A stretch of 64,000 nt of DNA from Charina bottae (taxonomy: Eukaryota > Chordata > Lepidosauria > Squamata > Charinaidae): NCBI GenBank assembly GCA_023362775.1, contig JALMGJ010000006.1:5217001-5281000 (forward strand). Direction: 5' to 3'. Below the pieces are notes generated by a model. It saw only the letters and a program-made list of their open reading frames with translations, did not search any database and was not told the DNA's origin. The position numbers were made by a program, and so were the translations under genes. This document shows positions 21,480-31,937 of the stretch, in pieces (position 1 is the first letter of the stretch; the number at the start of each line of letters is the position of its first letter).

Positions 21480-21590
21480 AATTTTTTTTATGACTTGTTT
21501 ATTTGTAAGCCACCCAGAGTCACTTTTAGAGTGAGATGGGCGGTGTATAAATTAAATAAATTAAATTAATAAATTAATAAATACATGAAT
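21480..21590 (+). mobile_element. L2-like tail, second copy
   Basis: GTAAGCCACCCAGAGTCACT, GAGTGAGATGGGCGGTGTAT, then an A/T-rich tail. Related to the tail at 21190. Confidence 0.7.
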
Positions 21591-22190
21591 CAGATAAATA
21601 ACCCCCCTCCCTCCCTATGTGAGATCCAGAAAAGGAAGCAAACTAAGGATAACCAAACAGAGTTTGTTGGAAGTTTTGAAAAGAAACCCTGTAGTGTCTC
21701 GGTTGTCTGCTTTGGCGATAACACTAGGAATGGTGCAAATTCTCTCTTTTTCATGGCGCTAGAATGGGGACTCATCCAGTTTCCACAGTACCGTGTAGAT
21801 TCAGGGGAGAGAAATTAAAAAAACCAAAGCAAAACAAAACGTGCTTTAGATTTGTGGGTTGCTCAGCGGATTATCTGAGTCACCTAGGGCTGAACTATTT
21901 AAAACACTTAAAATGTAGGATCTATAAAATACAGTCATAATATAAATCAAATAATGCAGAGGGGAAAAAGAACTAGGAGAGGAAATAAGCTGATCACAGA
22001 GTGATATCAGGCAGTGGGGTCTTGTAAATGCTTCTTCATGCTATGGGAAAGGGATTTATAATTCAGCAGCATGAGATTAGGCGGCTTTTGTAAAAGGAGC
22101 CGAGGAAGGAAAGTAAAAAAGGAAGCGAATACCATGGCTTCCAAACCTCATCCAGAAAAGAGAGGCCCCCACAATGCTTGCAGAACACAT
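21591..22190. other. Unassigned stretch
   Basis: Opposed short frames near 21585-21818; no domain, no repeat recognised. Confidence 0.4.
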
Positions 22191-22196
22191 CTACAC

Positions 22197-22606
22197 GTAG
22201 TCCTCACTTAATGACCACAATTGGGCCTGGAATTTCAGTTGCTAAGCAAAATGGTCATTAAGTGAATCTGACCCGATTTTATGACCTTTTTTGTGGCTGC
22301 CGTTAAGCGAATCACCATGGGCGTTAAGTGAACCACATGGTCGTTAAGCGAATCACGTGGTTCCCTATTGATTTTGCTTGCCAGAAGCCGGCTGGAAAAG
22401 TTGAAAATGGTGATCACATGACCACAGGACACTGTGATGGTCATAAATGCGAACCATTTGCCAACCGCCCAAATAGTGATCATGTGACTGTGGGGATGCT
22501 GCAACAGTCATAAGTGTGAGGACTGATCGCAAGTCATTTTTTCCAGTACCATCGTAAGTCCGAACCATCACTAAACGAATGGTTGTTAAGTGAGGACTAC
22601 CTGTAC
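22197..22606. mobile_element. Tigger-like MITE, copy 3
   Basis: Inverted ends ACGTAGTCCTCACTTAATGA and GTTAAGTGAGGACTACCTGT; the interior is shared with copies at 3808, 13179 and 49450. Confidence 0.75.
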
Positions 22607-22610
22607 TGCA

Positions 22611-22750
22611 CGTCATGCGGCCACATGACCGTGGAAGCGTCTTCGGACAGCGCTGGCTCTTCGGCTAACAAACAGAGATGAGCACCGGCCCCTAGAGTCA
22701 GACACGACTGCACAAATGTGCGGGGGGAACCTTTACCTTTACCTTTACCT
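22611..22750 (+). mobile_element. 5'-truncated Sauria SINE, left of the BovB nest
   Basis: The 3' half of a plus Sauria SINE, ending with its CCTTTA-repeat tail at 22731-22750. The rest of the tail reappears at 25955-26019 on the other side of BovB. The SINE's own duplication ACCTGTACTGCA lies at 22599-22610 and 26020-26031, i.e. 3.4 kb apart. Confidence 0.9.
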
Positions 22751-25700
22751 TTGTTGTTGTTGTTGTTCAGTCGTTCAGTCGTGTCCGACTCTTCGTGACC
22801 TCATGGACCATAGCACGCCAGGCCTTCCTGTCCTCCACTGTCTCTCGGAGTTTACTCAAATTCATGTTCATTACATCGGTGATGCTATCTAACCATCTCA
22901 TCCTCTGCCGTCCCCTTCTCCTTTTGCCCTCAGTCTTTCCCAGCATCAGGGTCTTTTCCAGTGAGTCCTCTCTTCTCATTAGGTGGCCAAAGTATTTGAG
23001 CTTCAGCTTCAGCATCTGTCCTTCCAATGAGCAGTCAGGGTTGATTTCCTTTAGGATTGACTGGTTTGACCTCCTTGCAGTCCAAGGGACTCTCAAGAGT
23101 CTTCTCCAGCACCACAGCTCGAAAGCATCAATTCTTCGGCGCTCAGCCTTCCTTATGGTCCAACTCTCACAGCCATACATTGCTACTGGAAAAACCATAG
23201 CTTTAACTATACGGACCTTTGTCGGCAAGGTGATGTCTCTGCTTTTTAATATGCTGTCTAGGTTTGCCATAGCTTTCCTTCCAAGGAGCAAGCGTCTTTT
23301 AATTTCATGGCTGCAGTCACCGTCTGCGGTGATCTTGGAGCCCAAGAAAATAAAATCTGTCACTGCTTCCATTTCTTCCCCTTCTATTTGCCAGGAAGTG
23401 ATGGGACCAGATGCCATGATCTGGGTTTTTTTAATGTTGAGTTTCAAGCCAGCTTTTGCACTCTCCTCTTTCACCCTCATCAAGAGGCTCTTTAGTTCCT
23501 CTTCACTTTCTGCCATTAGGGTGGTATCATCTGCATATCTGAGGTTGTTGATATTTTTCCCGGCAATCTTAACTCCAGCTTGTGATTCATCCAGCCCGGC
23601 ATTTCTCATGATGTACTCTGCATATAAGTTAAATAAGCAGGGTGATAATATACAGCCTTGTCGTACTCCTTTCCCAATTTTGAACCAGTCGGTTGTTCCA
23701 TGTCCGGTTCTAACTGTTGCTTCTTGACCCACATACAGGTTTCTCAGGAGACAGGTAAGGTGGTCTGGTACTCCCATCTCTTTAAGAATTTGCCACAGTT
23801 TGTTGTGATCCACACAATCAAAGGCTTTAGCGTAGTCAATGAAGCAGAAGTAGATGTTTTTCTGGAACTCTCTTGCTTTTTCCATGATCCAGCGAATGTT
23901 GGCAATCTGATCTCTAGTTCCTCTGCCTCTTCGAAACCCAGCTTGCACTTCTGGTAGTTCTCGGTTCACATGCTGCTGAAGCCTAGCTTGTAGGATTTTG
24001 AGCATAACCTTGCTGGCATGTGAAATGAGCGCAATTGTACGGTAGTTTGAACATTCTTTGGCATTGCCTTTCTTTGGAATTGGAACGTAAACTGACCTTT
24101 TCCAATCCTGTGGCCACTGTTGAGTTTTCCAAATTTGTTGGCATATTGAGTGCAGCACTTTAACAGCATCATCTTTTAGGATTTTAAATAGCTCAGCTGG
24201 GATACTGTCTTCTCCGCTAGCTTTGTTGTTAGTAATGCTTCCTAAGGCCCACTTGACTTCACTCTCTAGGATGTCCGGCTCAAGGTCAGTGACCACACCA
24301 TCGTATTTATCAGGGATATTAAGATCTTTCTTGTATAGTTCTTCTGTGTATTCTTGCCACCTCTTCTTAATCTCTTCTGCTTCTGTTAGGTCCCTGCCTT
24401 TTTTGTCCTTTATCATGCCCATCTTTGCACAAAACGTTCCCTTGATATCTCCGATTTTCTTGAAGAGATCTCTAGTCTTCCCCATTCTATTGTTTTCCTC
24501 GATTTCTTTGCATTGTTCATTTAAGAAGGCCTTCTTATCTCTCCTTGCTATTCTCTGGAATTCTGCATTCAGTTGTTTATATCTTTCCCTTTCTCCCTTG
24601 CCTTTTGCTTCCCTTCTTTCCTCAGCTATTTGTAAAGCCTCATCAGTCAGCCACTTTGCTTTCTTGCATTTCTTTTTCTTTGGGATGGTTTTAGTTGCTG
24701 CCTCCTGTACAATGTTACGAACCTCCATCCATAGTTCTTCAGGCACTCTGTCTACCAGATCTAATCCTTTAAATCTATTCCTCACTTCCACTGTATATTC
24801 ATAAGGGATATGATTTAGGTCATACCTGATTGGTCTAGTGGTTTTCTCTACATTCTTCAATTTAAGCCTAAATTTTGCAATAAGAAGCTCATGATCTGAG
24901 CCACAGTCAGCTCCAGGTCTTGTTTTTGCTGATTGTATAGAGCTTCTCCATCTTTGGCTGCAAAGTATATAATCAATCTGATTTCGGTATTGACCATCTG
25001 GTGATGTCCATGTGTAGAGTCGTCTCTTGTGTTGTTGGAAAAGAGTGTTTGCTATGACCAGCGTGTTCTCTTGACAAAACTCTATTAGCCTTTGCCCTGC
25101 TTCATTTTGTACTCCGAGGCCGAACTTGCCTGTTATTCCAGTTATTTTTTGACTTCCTACCTTAGCATTCCAGTCCCCTATGATGAAAAGGACATCTTTT
25201 TTTGGTGTTAGTTCTAGAAGGTGTTGTAGGTCTTCATAGAACCGGTCAACTTCAGCTTCTTTGGCATCAGTGGTTGGGGCATAGACTTGGATCACTGTGA
25301 TGTTGAATGGTTTGCCTTGGATTCGAACTGAAAGCATTCTGTCGTTTTTGAGGTTGTACCCCAGTACTGCCTTTCCCACTCTTTTATTGACTATGAGAGC
25401 TACTCCATTTCTTCTAAGGGATTCTTGCCCACAGTAGTATATATAATGGTCTCCTGAATTAAATTCGCCCATTCCTGTCCATTTTAGTTCGCTGATTCCC
25501 AATATGTCGATGTTCAATCTTGTCATCTCATGTTTGACCACATCCAGCTTACCTTGATTCATAGTTCTTACATTCCAGGTTCCTATGCAATATTGTTCTT
25601 TACAGCATCGGACTTTCCTTCCACTTCCAGACACATCCACAACTGAGCGTCCTTTCGGCTTTGGCCCAGCCGTTTCACACTTTCTGGAGCTACTCGGAAT

Positions 25701-25954
25701 TGCCCTCCGCTCTTCCCCAGTAGCATTTTGGACACCTTCCGACCTGAGGGGCTCATCTTCCGGCGTCATATCTTTTAGCCTTTTGATACTGTCCATGGGT
25801 TTTCTTGGCAAGGATACTGGAGTGGTTTGCCATTTCCTCCTCCAGTGGACCACGTTTTGTCAGAACTCTCCATCATGACCTGTTCTTCTTGACCTGACTT
25901 CATTGAGTTACGCAAGCCCCTTCGCCACGACAAGGCAGTGATCCATGAAGGGGA
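22751..25954 (-). mobile_element. BovB: Full-length BovB (RTE) LINE nested in a SINE tail
   Basis: A 3.2-kb element on the minus strand. Its 5' end reads GGTCCCCTTCATGGATCACT and its 3' end GGACACGACTGAACGACTGA plus a short CAA repeat. The length equals that known for BovB (about 3.2 kb) and one long frame fills it. It sits inside the CCTTTA tail of a Sauria SINE, so its own target duplication is hidden in the repeat. A small upstream frame (about 34 codons, starting MMESSDKTWST) lies near the 5' end on the same strand; a comparable short leader occurs in ruminant BovB. Confidence 0.93.
22767..25853 (-). CDS. BovB ORF2: AP endonuclease plus reverse transcriptase, intact frame (1028 aa)
   Basis: Endonuclease domain about residues 85-330: GTWNVRTMNQ (91-100), SELKW (121-125), GDWNAKVGSQ (226-235) and the SDHELL box (319-324) are all present. 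Reverse transcriptase about 530-1000: FIDYAKAFDCVDH (671-683), GVRQGCILSP (729-738) and the catalytic YADD (773-776), then YFGHLMRR and a basic C-terminus ending SRTRLND. No stop or frameshift occurs. The protein nicks target DNA and primes cDNA synthesis there, and probably also mobilises the local SINEs. The first codon is GTG; the first in-frame ATG is residue 20, so translation may start there. BovB is the classic horizontally transferred LINE between squamates and ruminants. All key residues are kept, so it could be active. Confidence 0.93.
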   Translation of the reverse strand: MVHWRRKWQTTPVSLPRKPMDSIKRLKDMTPEDEPLRSEGVQNATGEERRAIPSSSRKCETAGPKPKGRSVVDVSGSGRKVRCCKEQYCIGTWNVRTMNQGKLDVVKHEMTRLNIDILGISELKWTGMGEFNSGDHYIYYCGQESLRRNGVALIVNKRVGKAVLGYNLKNDRMLSVRIQGKPFNITVIQVYAPTTDAKEAEVDRFYEDLQHLLELTPKKDVLFIIGDWNAKVGSQKITGITGKFGLGVQNEAGQRLIEFCQENTLVIANTLFQQHKRRLYTWTSPDGQYRNQIDYILCSQRWRSSIQSAKTRPGADCGSDHELLIAKFRLKLKNVEKTTRPIRYDLNHIPYEYTVEVRNRFKGLDLVDRVPEELWMEVRNIVQEAATKTIPKKKKCKKAKWLTDEALQIAEERREAKGKGERERYKQLNAEFQRIARRDKKAFLNEQCKEIEENNRMGKTRDLFKKIGDIKGTFCAKMGMIKDKKGRDLTEAEEIKKRWQEYTEELYKKDLNIPDKYDGVVTDLEPDILESEVKWALGSITNNKASGEDSIPAELFKILKDDAVKVLHSICQQIWKTQQWPQDWKRSVYVPIPKKGNAKECSNYRTIALISHASKVMLKILQARLQQHVNRELPEVQAGFRRGRGTRDQIANIRWIMEKAREFQKNIYFCFIDYAKAFDCVDHNKLWQILKEMGVPDHLTCLLRNLYVGQEATVRTGHGTTDWFKIGKGVRQGCILSPCLFNLYAEYIMRNAGLDESQAGVKIAGKNINNLRYADDTTLMAESEEELKSLLMRVKEESAKAGLKLNIKKTQIMASGPITSWQIEGEEMEAVTDFIFLGSKITADGDCSHEIKRRLLLGRKAMANLDSILKSRDITLPTKVRIVKAMVFPVAMYGCESWTIRKAERRRIDAFELWCWRRLLRVPWTARRSNQSILKEINPDCSLEGQMLKLKLKYFGHLMRREDSLEKTLMLGKTEGKRRRGRQRMRWLDSITDVMNMNLSKLRETVEDRKAWRAMVHEVTKSRTRLND

Positions 25955-26019
25955 CCTTTACCTTTACCTTTACCTTTACCTTTACCTTTACCTTTACCTT
26001 TACCTTTACCTTTACCTTT
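25955..26019 (+). repeat. (TTTACC)n, displaced tail of the SINE at 22611
   Basis: About eleven perfect hexamers, far longer than the 3-4 left on the other side. BovB inserted within this tail, splitting it; it ends at the SINE's right target duplication. Confidence 0.9.
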
Positions 26020-26031
26020 ACCTGTACTGCA

Positions 26032-26260
26032 TCCATATAACATGGTTAACTTGATTACCGAATTAACTAATTTTCTGGGTTCACACCATCCCCTGAGCTG
26101 TAAACTAACTAGATGGGCTGTGTTTGCACAACACACTAAGCCATAAAAAACTAACCAAGGTTACCAGCAACCAAGCCTAGTGAGTTATGTGGACACAGCC
26201 ATTAGAACTTTCACTGGCCTGGTTAAACGTGCTGTGCAAACACAGTCATTGGGTCCAGTG
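26032..26260. repeat. Uncharacterised dispersed repeat (TTCACAC/AAACTAACC family), copy
   Basis: Blocks such as GGGTTCACACCATCCC, TGTAAACTAACTAGAT, GGCTGTGTTTGCACAACACA and CAAACACAGTCATTGGG recur in varied order at 28375-28500, 42285-42530, 57600-57730 and 60435-61020. Partial inverted symmetry (TGTTTGCACAACAC against GTGCTGTGCAAACAC) suggests a foldback DNA element. Class not identified. Confidence 0.5.
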
Positions 26261-26264
26261 GAAG

Positions 26265-27640
26265 CATCTTCTAGGCAATGTTGTAATTCTTTGATATCCA
26301 TCCTAATATGACTGAGGTTAAGCCCAATTTGGGCAGCCTAAAGTCATTTTCTTTATGCTCCATCAGTTTGGGTTGTCCATCACGTAATGCTTAGTTAAAA
26401 CCTCTGTATTAAGAAGCAATGTATCTATGAATGCTAGGGATAGGAGAAGCCCACGACCTGAAAGACCAGATTCGGGACAGATCCTCCTGGAGAAAATCTG
26501 TCTGTGTGGTTGCTAAGACTTGACACCAACTTGAGGGCACATCATCAGTCAGTTGCTTGTGGGCTTCCTGGAGCCACCTGGCTGATCACACAACAAGACA
26601 CCAAAGACTAGACTAGATAGCTTCCGGTCTGCTCTCATCTCTTTGAAACAAGGAGAAACACTTAAACTTCCAGGATTGCCTTTATGTCGTTGCGCTTGTT
26701 CCACAATGCAATCAGGGCTGGGAGGGGAATGATGCTGTGGCTGCTCTCGGGCTTAGAAATCACTGGTGATCTAATTGAAAAAGCACCCACCCGTCTAGCA
26801 GGAAAGCAACGTTCCTTCCACCGTTGCTTTGGAGAATCTCTGCCTTTCCCAGCAGATGGGACGCGAGGCAGTAGTCCAATCCCCACACTTCCTAACCATT
26901 TAGCACTTTGCAGCGCAGGGGTAGGTAAGCTGGAGCCACGAAAGGGTCCCTCTGGGCACTGAGCAATTAAGGGTGTGACAAAGGAGGCGGTGCCATGGCT
27001 CTGAGCTATGTTAGGGTTGAATGGCGTTTAATGAACAGAAGCACCGCGATGCACCCTTCCACCGTCTCTCAGCAAAACCTTTCCAGAGCATGTTAGCGTA
27101 CAAGCTTCATGCTAGAGTTGGCCCTGTAATCTAGCCTTTCCGAGCTTTCCCAACCCAAGGCTTTCCTCCTGCTGATTTGCTCTGGAGTGTTCACATTGTC
27201 TTCGACCTGCTGGAAACGGGAGACACAGAGTTAGGCCGACTAATTGTGGCTTGCTCGTGGCTGTTCGTCAATTACAAGGCTAACTTGGCTTTGATCTGTT
27301 CCTTCAACTGAGCTTAACCAAAGGTTTGTCTTTGAAATCTATTGACTCCTTGGCTTCTAAAAGTTTAACAGTGGAATTCTACAAATTTGGCAAGCCTACC
27401 AGTTGGCCCAATTCAAGGTGCTAATTGTTACCTGAAAGGTCCAATGCTGCCTGGGCCCTTGTTATGTCCAGGATGTCCTCCTTTAGGTAAAATCTGCCCA
27501 CTGTACATGATCTAGACAAGGGAGGATGCTGTGGGTACCTGCCCCCAGGAGAGTCCTGGAAAATGTCATTCTCAGTGGTGGACCCTTGCTTGACCCTCTG
27601 AGGCCAGTCTAACCCCCATCCTCTTATCCTGTACAGCAGT
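26265..27640. other. Unassigned stretch
   Basis: Overlapping short frames at 26662-26962 on both strands lack domains. No repeat recognised; possibly ordinary intergenic sequence. Confidence 0.4.
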
Positions 27641-27902
27641 CCCCAACCTTTCTGGCACCAGGGACCGGTCATGGAAGAAAACTTTTCCACGGACCGGGTG
27701 GGTGGGGTTTGCAGGCGGGAGCCAATCGCGTGCACCGGGGTTTTTTTGCAGGCGGGAGCCAATCGCGTGCACTGGGGGTGCGGTTTGCAGGTGGGAGCCA
27801 ATCACACGCACCGGGGGCAGGGTAATCGCGTGCACCGGGGGGCGGGGTTTGCAGGAGGGAGCCCCGCGGCCCACTTCCTACAGGTTGGGGACCCCTGCTG
27901 TA
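27638..27902. mobile_element. hAT non-autonomous element (GC-rich, CAGCAGTCCCCAACC ends)
   Basis: Left end CAGCAGTCCCCAACCTTTCT, right end GGTTGGGGACCCCTG: inverted repeats of hAT type. The interior has about four imperfect repeats of GCGGGAGCCAATCGCGTGCA, which again create long false frames on both strands. A clear 8-bp duplication is not visible. Related in layout to the element at 60605. Confidence 0.7.
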
Positions 27903-27989
27903 GGAAACGGAACCTTCCTCTTCCTTTTGGGAGTGAGTTTTATGGAAGGCAGCAGCTAAGGGGTTTAATATTTATAGATTTTATCGCTG

Positions 27990-28080
27990 TTTTTAATGGA
28001 TTGTTACAAACTGTCCAGAGCCATCCGAGCAGGTGGCTTACAAATCATAGCAACAAACAAACAAACAAATAAATAAAATG
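27990..28080 (+). mobile_element. L2-like tail fragment
   Basis: AAACTGTCCAGAGCCATCCG and GTGGCTTACAAATCA, then a CAAA/AAAT tail. Confidence 0.55.
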
Positions 28081-28374
28081 TACTCTTGCCTGTGCTTAGA
28101 ATTGGACTTGGATAATAACCCCTCCCAATAAAACTAAATAAAAATATAATTTCAACCGGGACCATTACAGCCCAGTTCAAAGAACTCTATGGAATTTTTG
28201 GAGGAAACTGACCTCTTTTTCCTAAAATCTCTGCTACCTGTTCAGCTTGCTCAGTGGTAAGATAGAAGTCCCATCTTTTCCCCATTCCCTATATTTCTGG
28301 GTGACAATTCCATTCTCTTTTCTCCCTTAGTTTGTGGAATGTGAAGTGTGTGGTCCACATCGTTTGATCCTCCT

Positions 28375-28500
28375 TCTTGGCTATGTTCACGCAACATACT
28401 TGATTTGATTACTAGATTCATCCATGGTCTGGAATTGGACAATATAGTGAACTATAAACTAACTCCCTTTCCCCAAAGGGTAACACTAACCAAGCTTATC
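28375..28500. repeat. Uncharacterised dispersed repeat, copy
   Basis: GGCTATGTTCACGCAACATA and CTATAAACTAACTCCC match the family described at 26032. Confidence 0.4.
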
Positions 28501-28524
28501 ATGCCACAATGATGTTGAGGATGA

Positions 28525-28526
28525 TG

Positions 28527-28558
<32 letters not shown>

Positions 28559-28570
28559 TGATGATGATGA
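28525..28570 (+). repeat. (GAT)n microsatellite
   Basis: GATGAT run with a few interruptions. Confidence 0.9.
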
Positions 28571-28574
28571 CGAT

Positions 28575-28770
28575 GACAGAGTTATATCTTGCCTTTTCTC
28601 CAGAAGCTCAGGGTGTCCCACATAGCACTCCACAATAATCCTGGGAAGTAGGTTCATCTGAGAGAGAGTGGCTGGCCCAAAGTCACCCAGTAAGTTCTGT
28701 AGCTAAGGATGAACTTGAACTGGGTCTCCTTGTTCCTTGTCCAACCCTTTTACCACTATATGGCATTGGC
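28575..28770 (-). mobile_element. MIR-like tRNA-derived SINE
   Basis: Minus strand: GTAAAAGGGTTGGACAAGG, GAACTTGAACTGGGT-like B box inverse, then GGTGACTTTGGGCCAGCCAC core. Degraded. Confidence 0.55.
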
Positions 28771-29336
28771 TTTCATGCAATTTCAAAGCCTATACCTGAT
28801 CCAGTTAAGTATGCTGTGTGAACAAAGCTGTAGAGAAGACGAGAAGAACCTGGTGTTGCGTCCTCAATGACCCAGGAGTCCTGCATTCTCCCAGCAGTGA
28901 GATTCTTCCAGGAAGCTTAAAAGTTGGCTTGGAAACAGTAGATAATTGCACAGAAATTGTGTAATAAAAGAAACAGAAAAAAAAATAACTAGGTGGCTTT
29001 TTCTTCCTTCCAGATGGAAACTTCTGTGATATAAGCTTTGTTTATCCTTTTCAGTAAGAGGAATTGATGTAATTAACCGTCTTCCTAACTTTGTGTAGGA
29101 AGGAGCTTCATGAAGCATAGAAGCTGCTGTTTCTAGAAATTTCAAGCCTTTCTCTAGCTCTGAAGACTCCAGCAAGCATCATCCATGTGCTTTCTAGCCA
29201 ATATTTTTAGCCACGAGAAGTAGAACCCTACCTTAAAATCTAAACAAAATGCGAAGACCTCAGGAAGTGCTTTGCTCAATTCCAAATTATATGGTTCCTC
29301 TCTTTTGTGCAGAAACACCATGTACAATAGTCATGG
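28771..29336. other. Unassigned stretch
   Basis: One 103-codon minus frame (28864-29175) without recognisable domain or splice borders. Confidence 0.4.
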
Positions 29337-29410
29337 GCAGTATTTTTTCAAACTTGGCAACTTTAAGATGTGTGGATTTTAACTCCCAGAACTCCCCAGC
29401 CAGCATGCTG
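29337..29410. mobile_element. hAT foldback MITE, left half only
   Basis: CAGTATTTTTTCAAACTTGG through CCAGCCAGCATGCTGG; right arm absent. Confidence 0.7.
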
Positions 29411-29557
29411 GTCTAGGGAAACAGACAAGTAGATATTCCTGAAAATTATCCTAAACATTCAAAGACACTAAAAGCTAGTTTGGAGATGTTCCAGAATTTC
29501 TCCTCAAGTAAATTTATCTCCAAATTTAGAGTTGTGAGCTGCATTGTCTTCATTCAT

Positions 29558-29768
29558 TTGTTGTTGTTGTTGTTGTTGTTCAGTCATTTAGTCGTGTCCG
29601 ACTCTTCGTGACCCCATGGTCCATGGACCATAGCACGCCAGGCCTTCCTGTCCTCCACTGTCTCCTGGAGTTTGCTCAAATTCATGTTCGTTACATCGGT
29701 GATGCTATCTAACCATCTCATCCTCTGCCGTCCCCTTCTCCTTTTGCCTTCAGTCTTTCCCAGCATCA
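29558..29768 (-). mobile_element. BovB 3' fragment (211 bp)
   Basis: Extreme 3' end of BovB with a long TTG tail. A perfect 12-bp duplication GTCTTCATTCAT occurs at 29546-29557 and 29769-29780. It contains a small internal duplication around CATGGTCCATGGACCATAG. The 60-codon frame is the C-terminus of ORF2. Confidence 0.92.
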
Positions 29769-29780
29769 GTCTTCATTCAT

Positions 29781-30630
29781 AAGTGAAACCAAAGCAGAAG
29801 GAATTTTCCAATAATAAATTATTTAGATTAAATCTGTGAATGTGTAGAGAACACTCTTAATGCAATTGTTTTTAGTACCTTCACACTATTGGCATAATTC
29901 CCTTCTTTCTCTCCTGAGTCACATTAATGAATTGTATAATGAATTGTTTCCAACTTGTAAAAACACTCCAAAAAAGAAAATCAGTGTATTGTCCAATGCT
30001 TTTGTGCTAAGTTTCTTTTTACTTGGTGTTTTGGGCCTTTTGAATAGGCATGAACGTTTCAGTGAAATTACAGCATTAAAATAACTTTTACTAGATTCAT
30101 ATGAACAGTCACATTCTGATAGCTTTTTTTGCAATGTTTTACTATCACAATGCACTTCATAGTAAACAGGCAAGAGATGCAAATGAATAGAGGGAGTTGA
30201 AAATGGGGAAAAAAGGTATAATTTCAAATTCTCCATTTATTTTGAAGAACTGATTTTAATCATTCCCCAATTCTCCTCATTGGTTAGGAGGAATGGAGCA
30301 CAGGATGTGTGAGATAATGAAAGAAGCAATGGGTGAAATTTGCTAATCCCTGTAGATCTATTACTGAGTCGGTCTGGAGTTGGGCAGTGCCTACGTTGAA
30401 TAAAATAAAATAAATAAAATTGTAGAAGATGTTCTCTTCCAATTTGTATTTGTTTAGGAGGAATGGCAAATGAAGCTGTTTGAAGGCAGAACTAAGTCTT
30501 TTGACTTCAGCCCCGTTTCACTCTCTTTTTAAACCCGTTTTTATTAAAGCTTATTTTCTTGCCTCCCTTCTCTGCAAAAGCATCAACGGAATTGCTTCTT
30601 CTCCATTTTCTCAAGGCAGGTAATTGGGAA
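29781..30630. other. Unassigned AT-rich stretch
   Basis: No repeat or exon recognised; A/T tract near 30395-30420 may be a decayed LINE tail. Confidence 0.4.
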
Positions 30631-30639
30631 GAGTCAAGT

Positions 30640-30930
30640 GAGAAAGATAGCAGGAGAGAATCTGTCAGCCTTGCTAGATAGACCAGACAGGAAACACAAC
30701 CAGATAAGCTAATTCTACTTTATTGTAAAGCTACATTGAGAGAATCTTGCCAGTCAGAAAGTACAATTTTCCCGCCGTCTCCTTTACAGCCTGAGAAACT
30801 AGGGAGGGTCCCTTCTGAGCCTCTTGCCCCGCCCACTATCCACCTGCAGGCTATGCTGTCTCTTATCTGACCGTTCCCTTGGCAGCGTCTCTGGGCCCCG
30901 TCTCCCAGGGTCATTCCCACATACCATTAC
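30640..30930. repeat. LTR-like dispersed repeat, copy 1
   Basis: Shares TAGACCAGAC, GAAACTAGGGAGGGTC and CTCTTATCTGACCGTT-CCTTGGCAG blocks with 57710-57950 and 59350-59600. The other copies carry AATAAAATCTTGTAAGTCTG, which looks like a polyadenylation signal, hence LTR-like. No internal region or coding part seen. The class is an inference. Confidence 0.4.
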
Positions 30931-31663
30931 AGAATCAGTGCAGACCAGCAAGTGTCTTAACCCAGATTCACACATCACCTTGTACATCACTTGAGGTCTT
31001 AGATCGTAATTGCTGTAGTCCTGGTAGATGGCAGATGAACGTGTGGAAAAAGCAGCTGAACTGATGTCTCGTCATGTGGAAATGCCATTTGATTTTATTT
31101 CTGTGATGCATGGCCCGATCGCTGCCATTACTTCCTCCTGTGGTCAAGAATGCCTTCAGATGTGTGGCCAGAAATGGCTACCCATTGACCTTCTGAAAGG
31201 ACCAATAAAAAGGTAATCCTTGTAAACAGAGCTGGATTCACAGGAAAATACCCCATGGTTTTGGAACTCCAGTGTGGTGTGTTGGTGAAGGTGTTTGATT
31301 AGGATTGAGGAAACACATGAGGAAACACCCTTCACTGTGAAACCTCACTGGGTGGTTTGGCTCCTCTGCTCAGCTCAACTTACCTCGCTGGGTTGCTGTT
31401 GTAGGGATAAAATGAAGGAAATCCCCATGAAAACCACCTTGATCCCTTAGAAGAAAAGCAAGGTACAGTATAATTTGTAAGAAATAAATAAAAAACTCCA
31501 GCAAGTAAGCCCGGCGGCATATACAGCTATGGGTCAGAAAAATTGCTAATGATTCTCTTGGCAACATCTTCCCATCTCCAAACACAGAGCAACAGATTGA
31601 TTTGAAGAATGTGCAAAACATCCTGTTTTGGGTCTGAAACACCACAAACCACTTCTTGTTCAG
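30931..31663. other. Unassigned stretch
   Basis: No recognised feature; short frames without support. Confidence 0.4.
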
Positions 31664-31679
31664 GAAGAGTGGCTTTTAA

Positions 31680-31902
31680 ATAATGTTAGTTAAGGTTTAA
31701 TTAAGAGTAAGAGATTAAGCGATTATATATGCCTTTATATCTGCGTTGGAGAAGGTCGGAAGCCTCTTTCTGTTTATCTTTTCTTGCTATTCTTGCACTT
31801 TTTAGTTTTTCTTGTTTCTTTGGGTTCTTTATTCAAGCTTTTCTGTATTTTGTATTTTAATTGTATTCTGAAACTTTAATAAAGTTTTTACAAAAAAAAA
31901 AG
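31680..31902 (+). mobile_element. Poly-A retrotransposon fragment, probably L1 3' end
   Basis: 223 bp ending in AATAAAGTTTTTAC plus a ten-A tail, flanked by a perfect 16-bp duplication GGAAGAGTGGCTTTTA (31664-31679, 31903-31918). Long duplication and poly-A are the hallmarks of L1 machinery. The body could be an L1 3' UTR or another poly-A RNA copied in trans. Confidence 0.75.
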
Positions 31903-31937
31903 GGAAGAGTGGCTTTTAGAAAACTATGGGGACTGAA

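Noticed and set aside
22795..24804. Plus-strand frames of 310 and 193 codons inside BovB
   Set aside because: Antisense shadows of the BovB reverse-transcriptase frame; likewise 34636-36613 + over the second RTE.
27638..27902. 8-bp target duplication for this hAT
   Set aside because: The flanks share only CTGTA in shifted register, so I do not claim one.
27421..27959. Frames of 85-133 codons on both strands
   Set aside because: They run through the GC-rich internal repeats of a non-autonomous hAT element.
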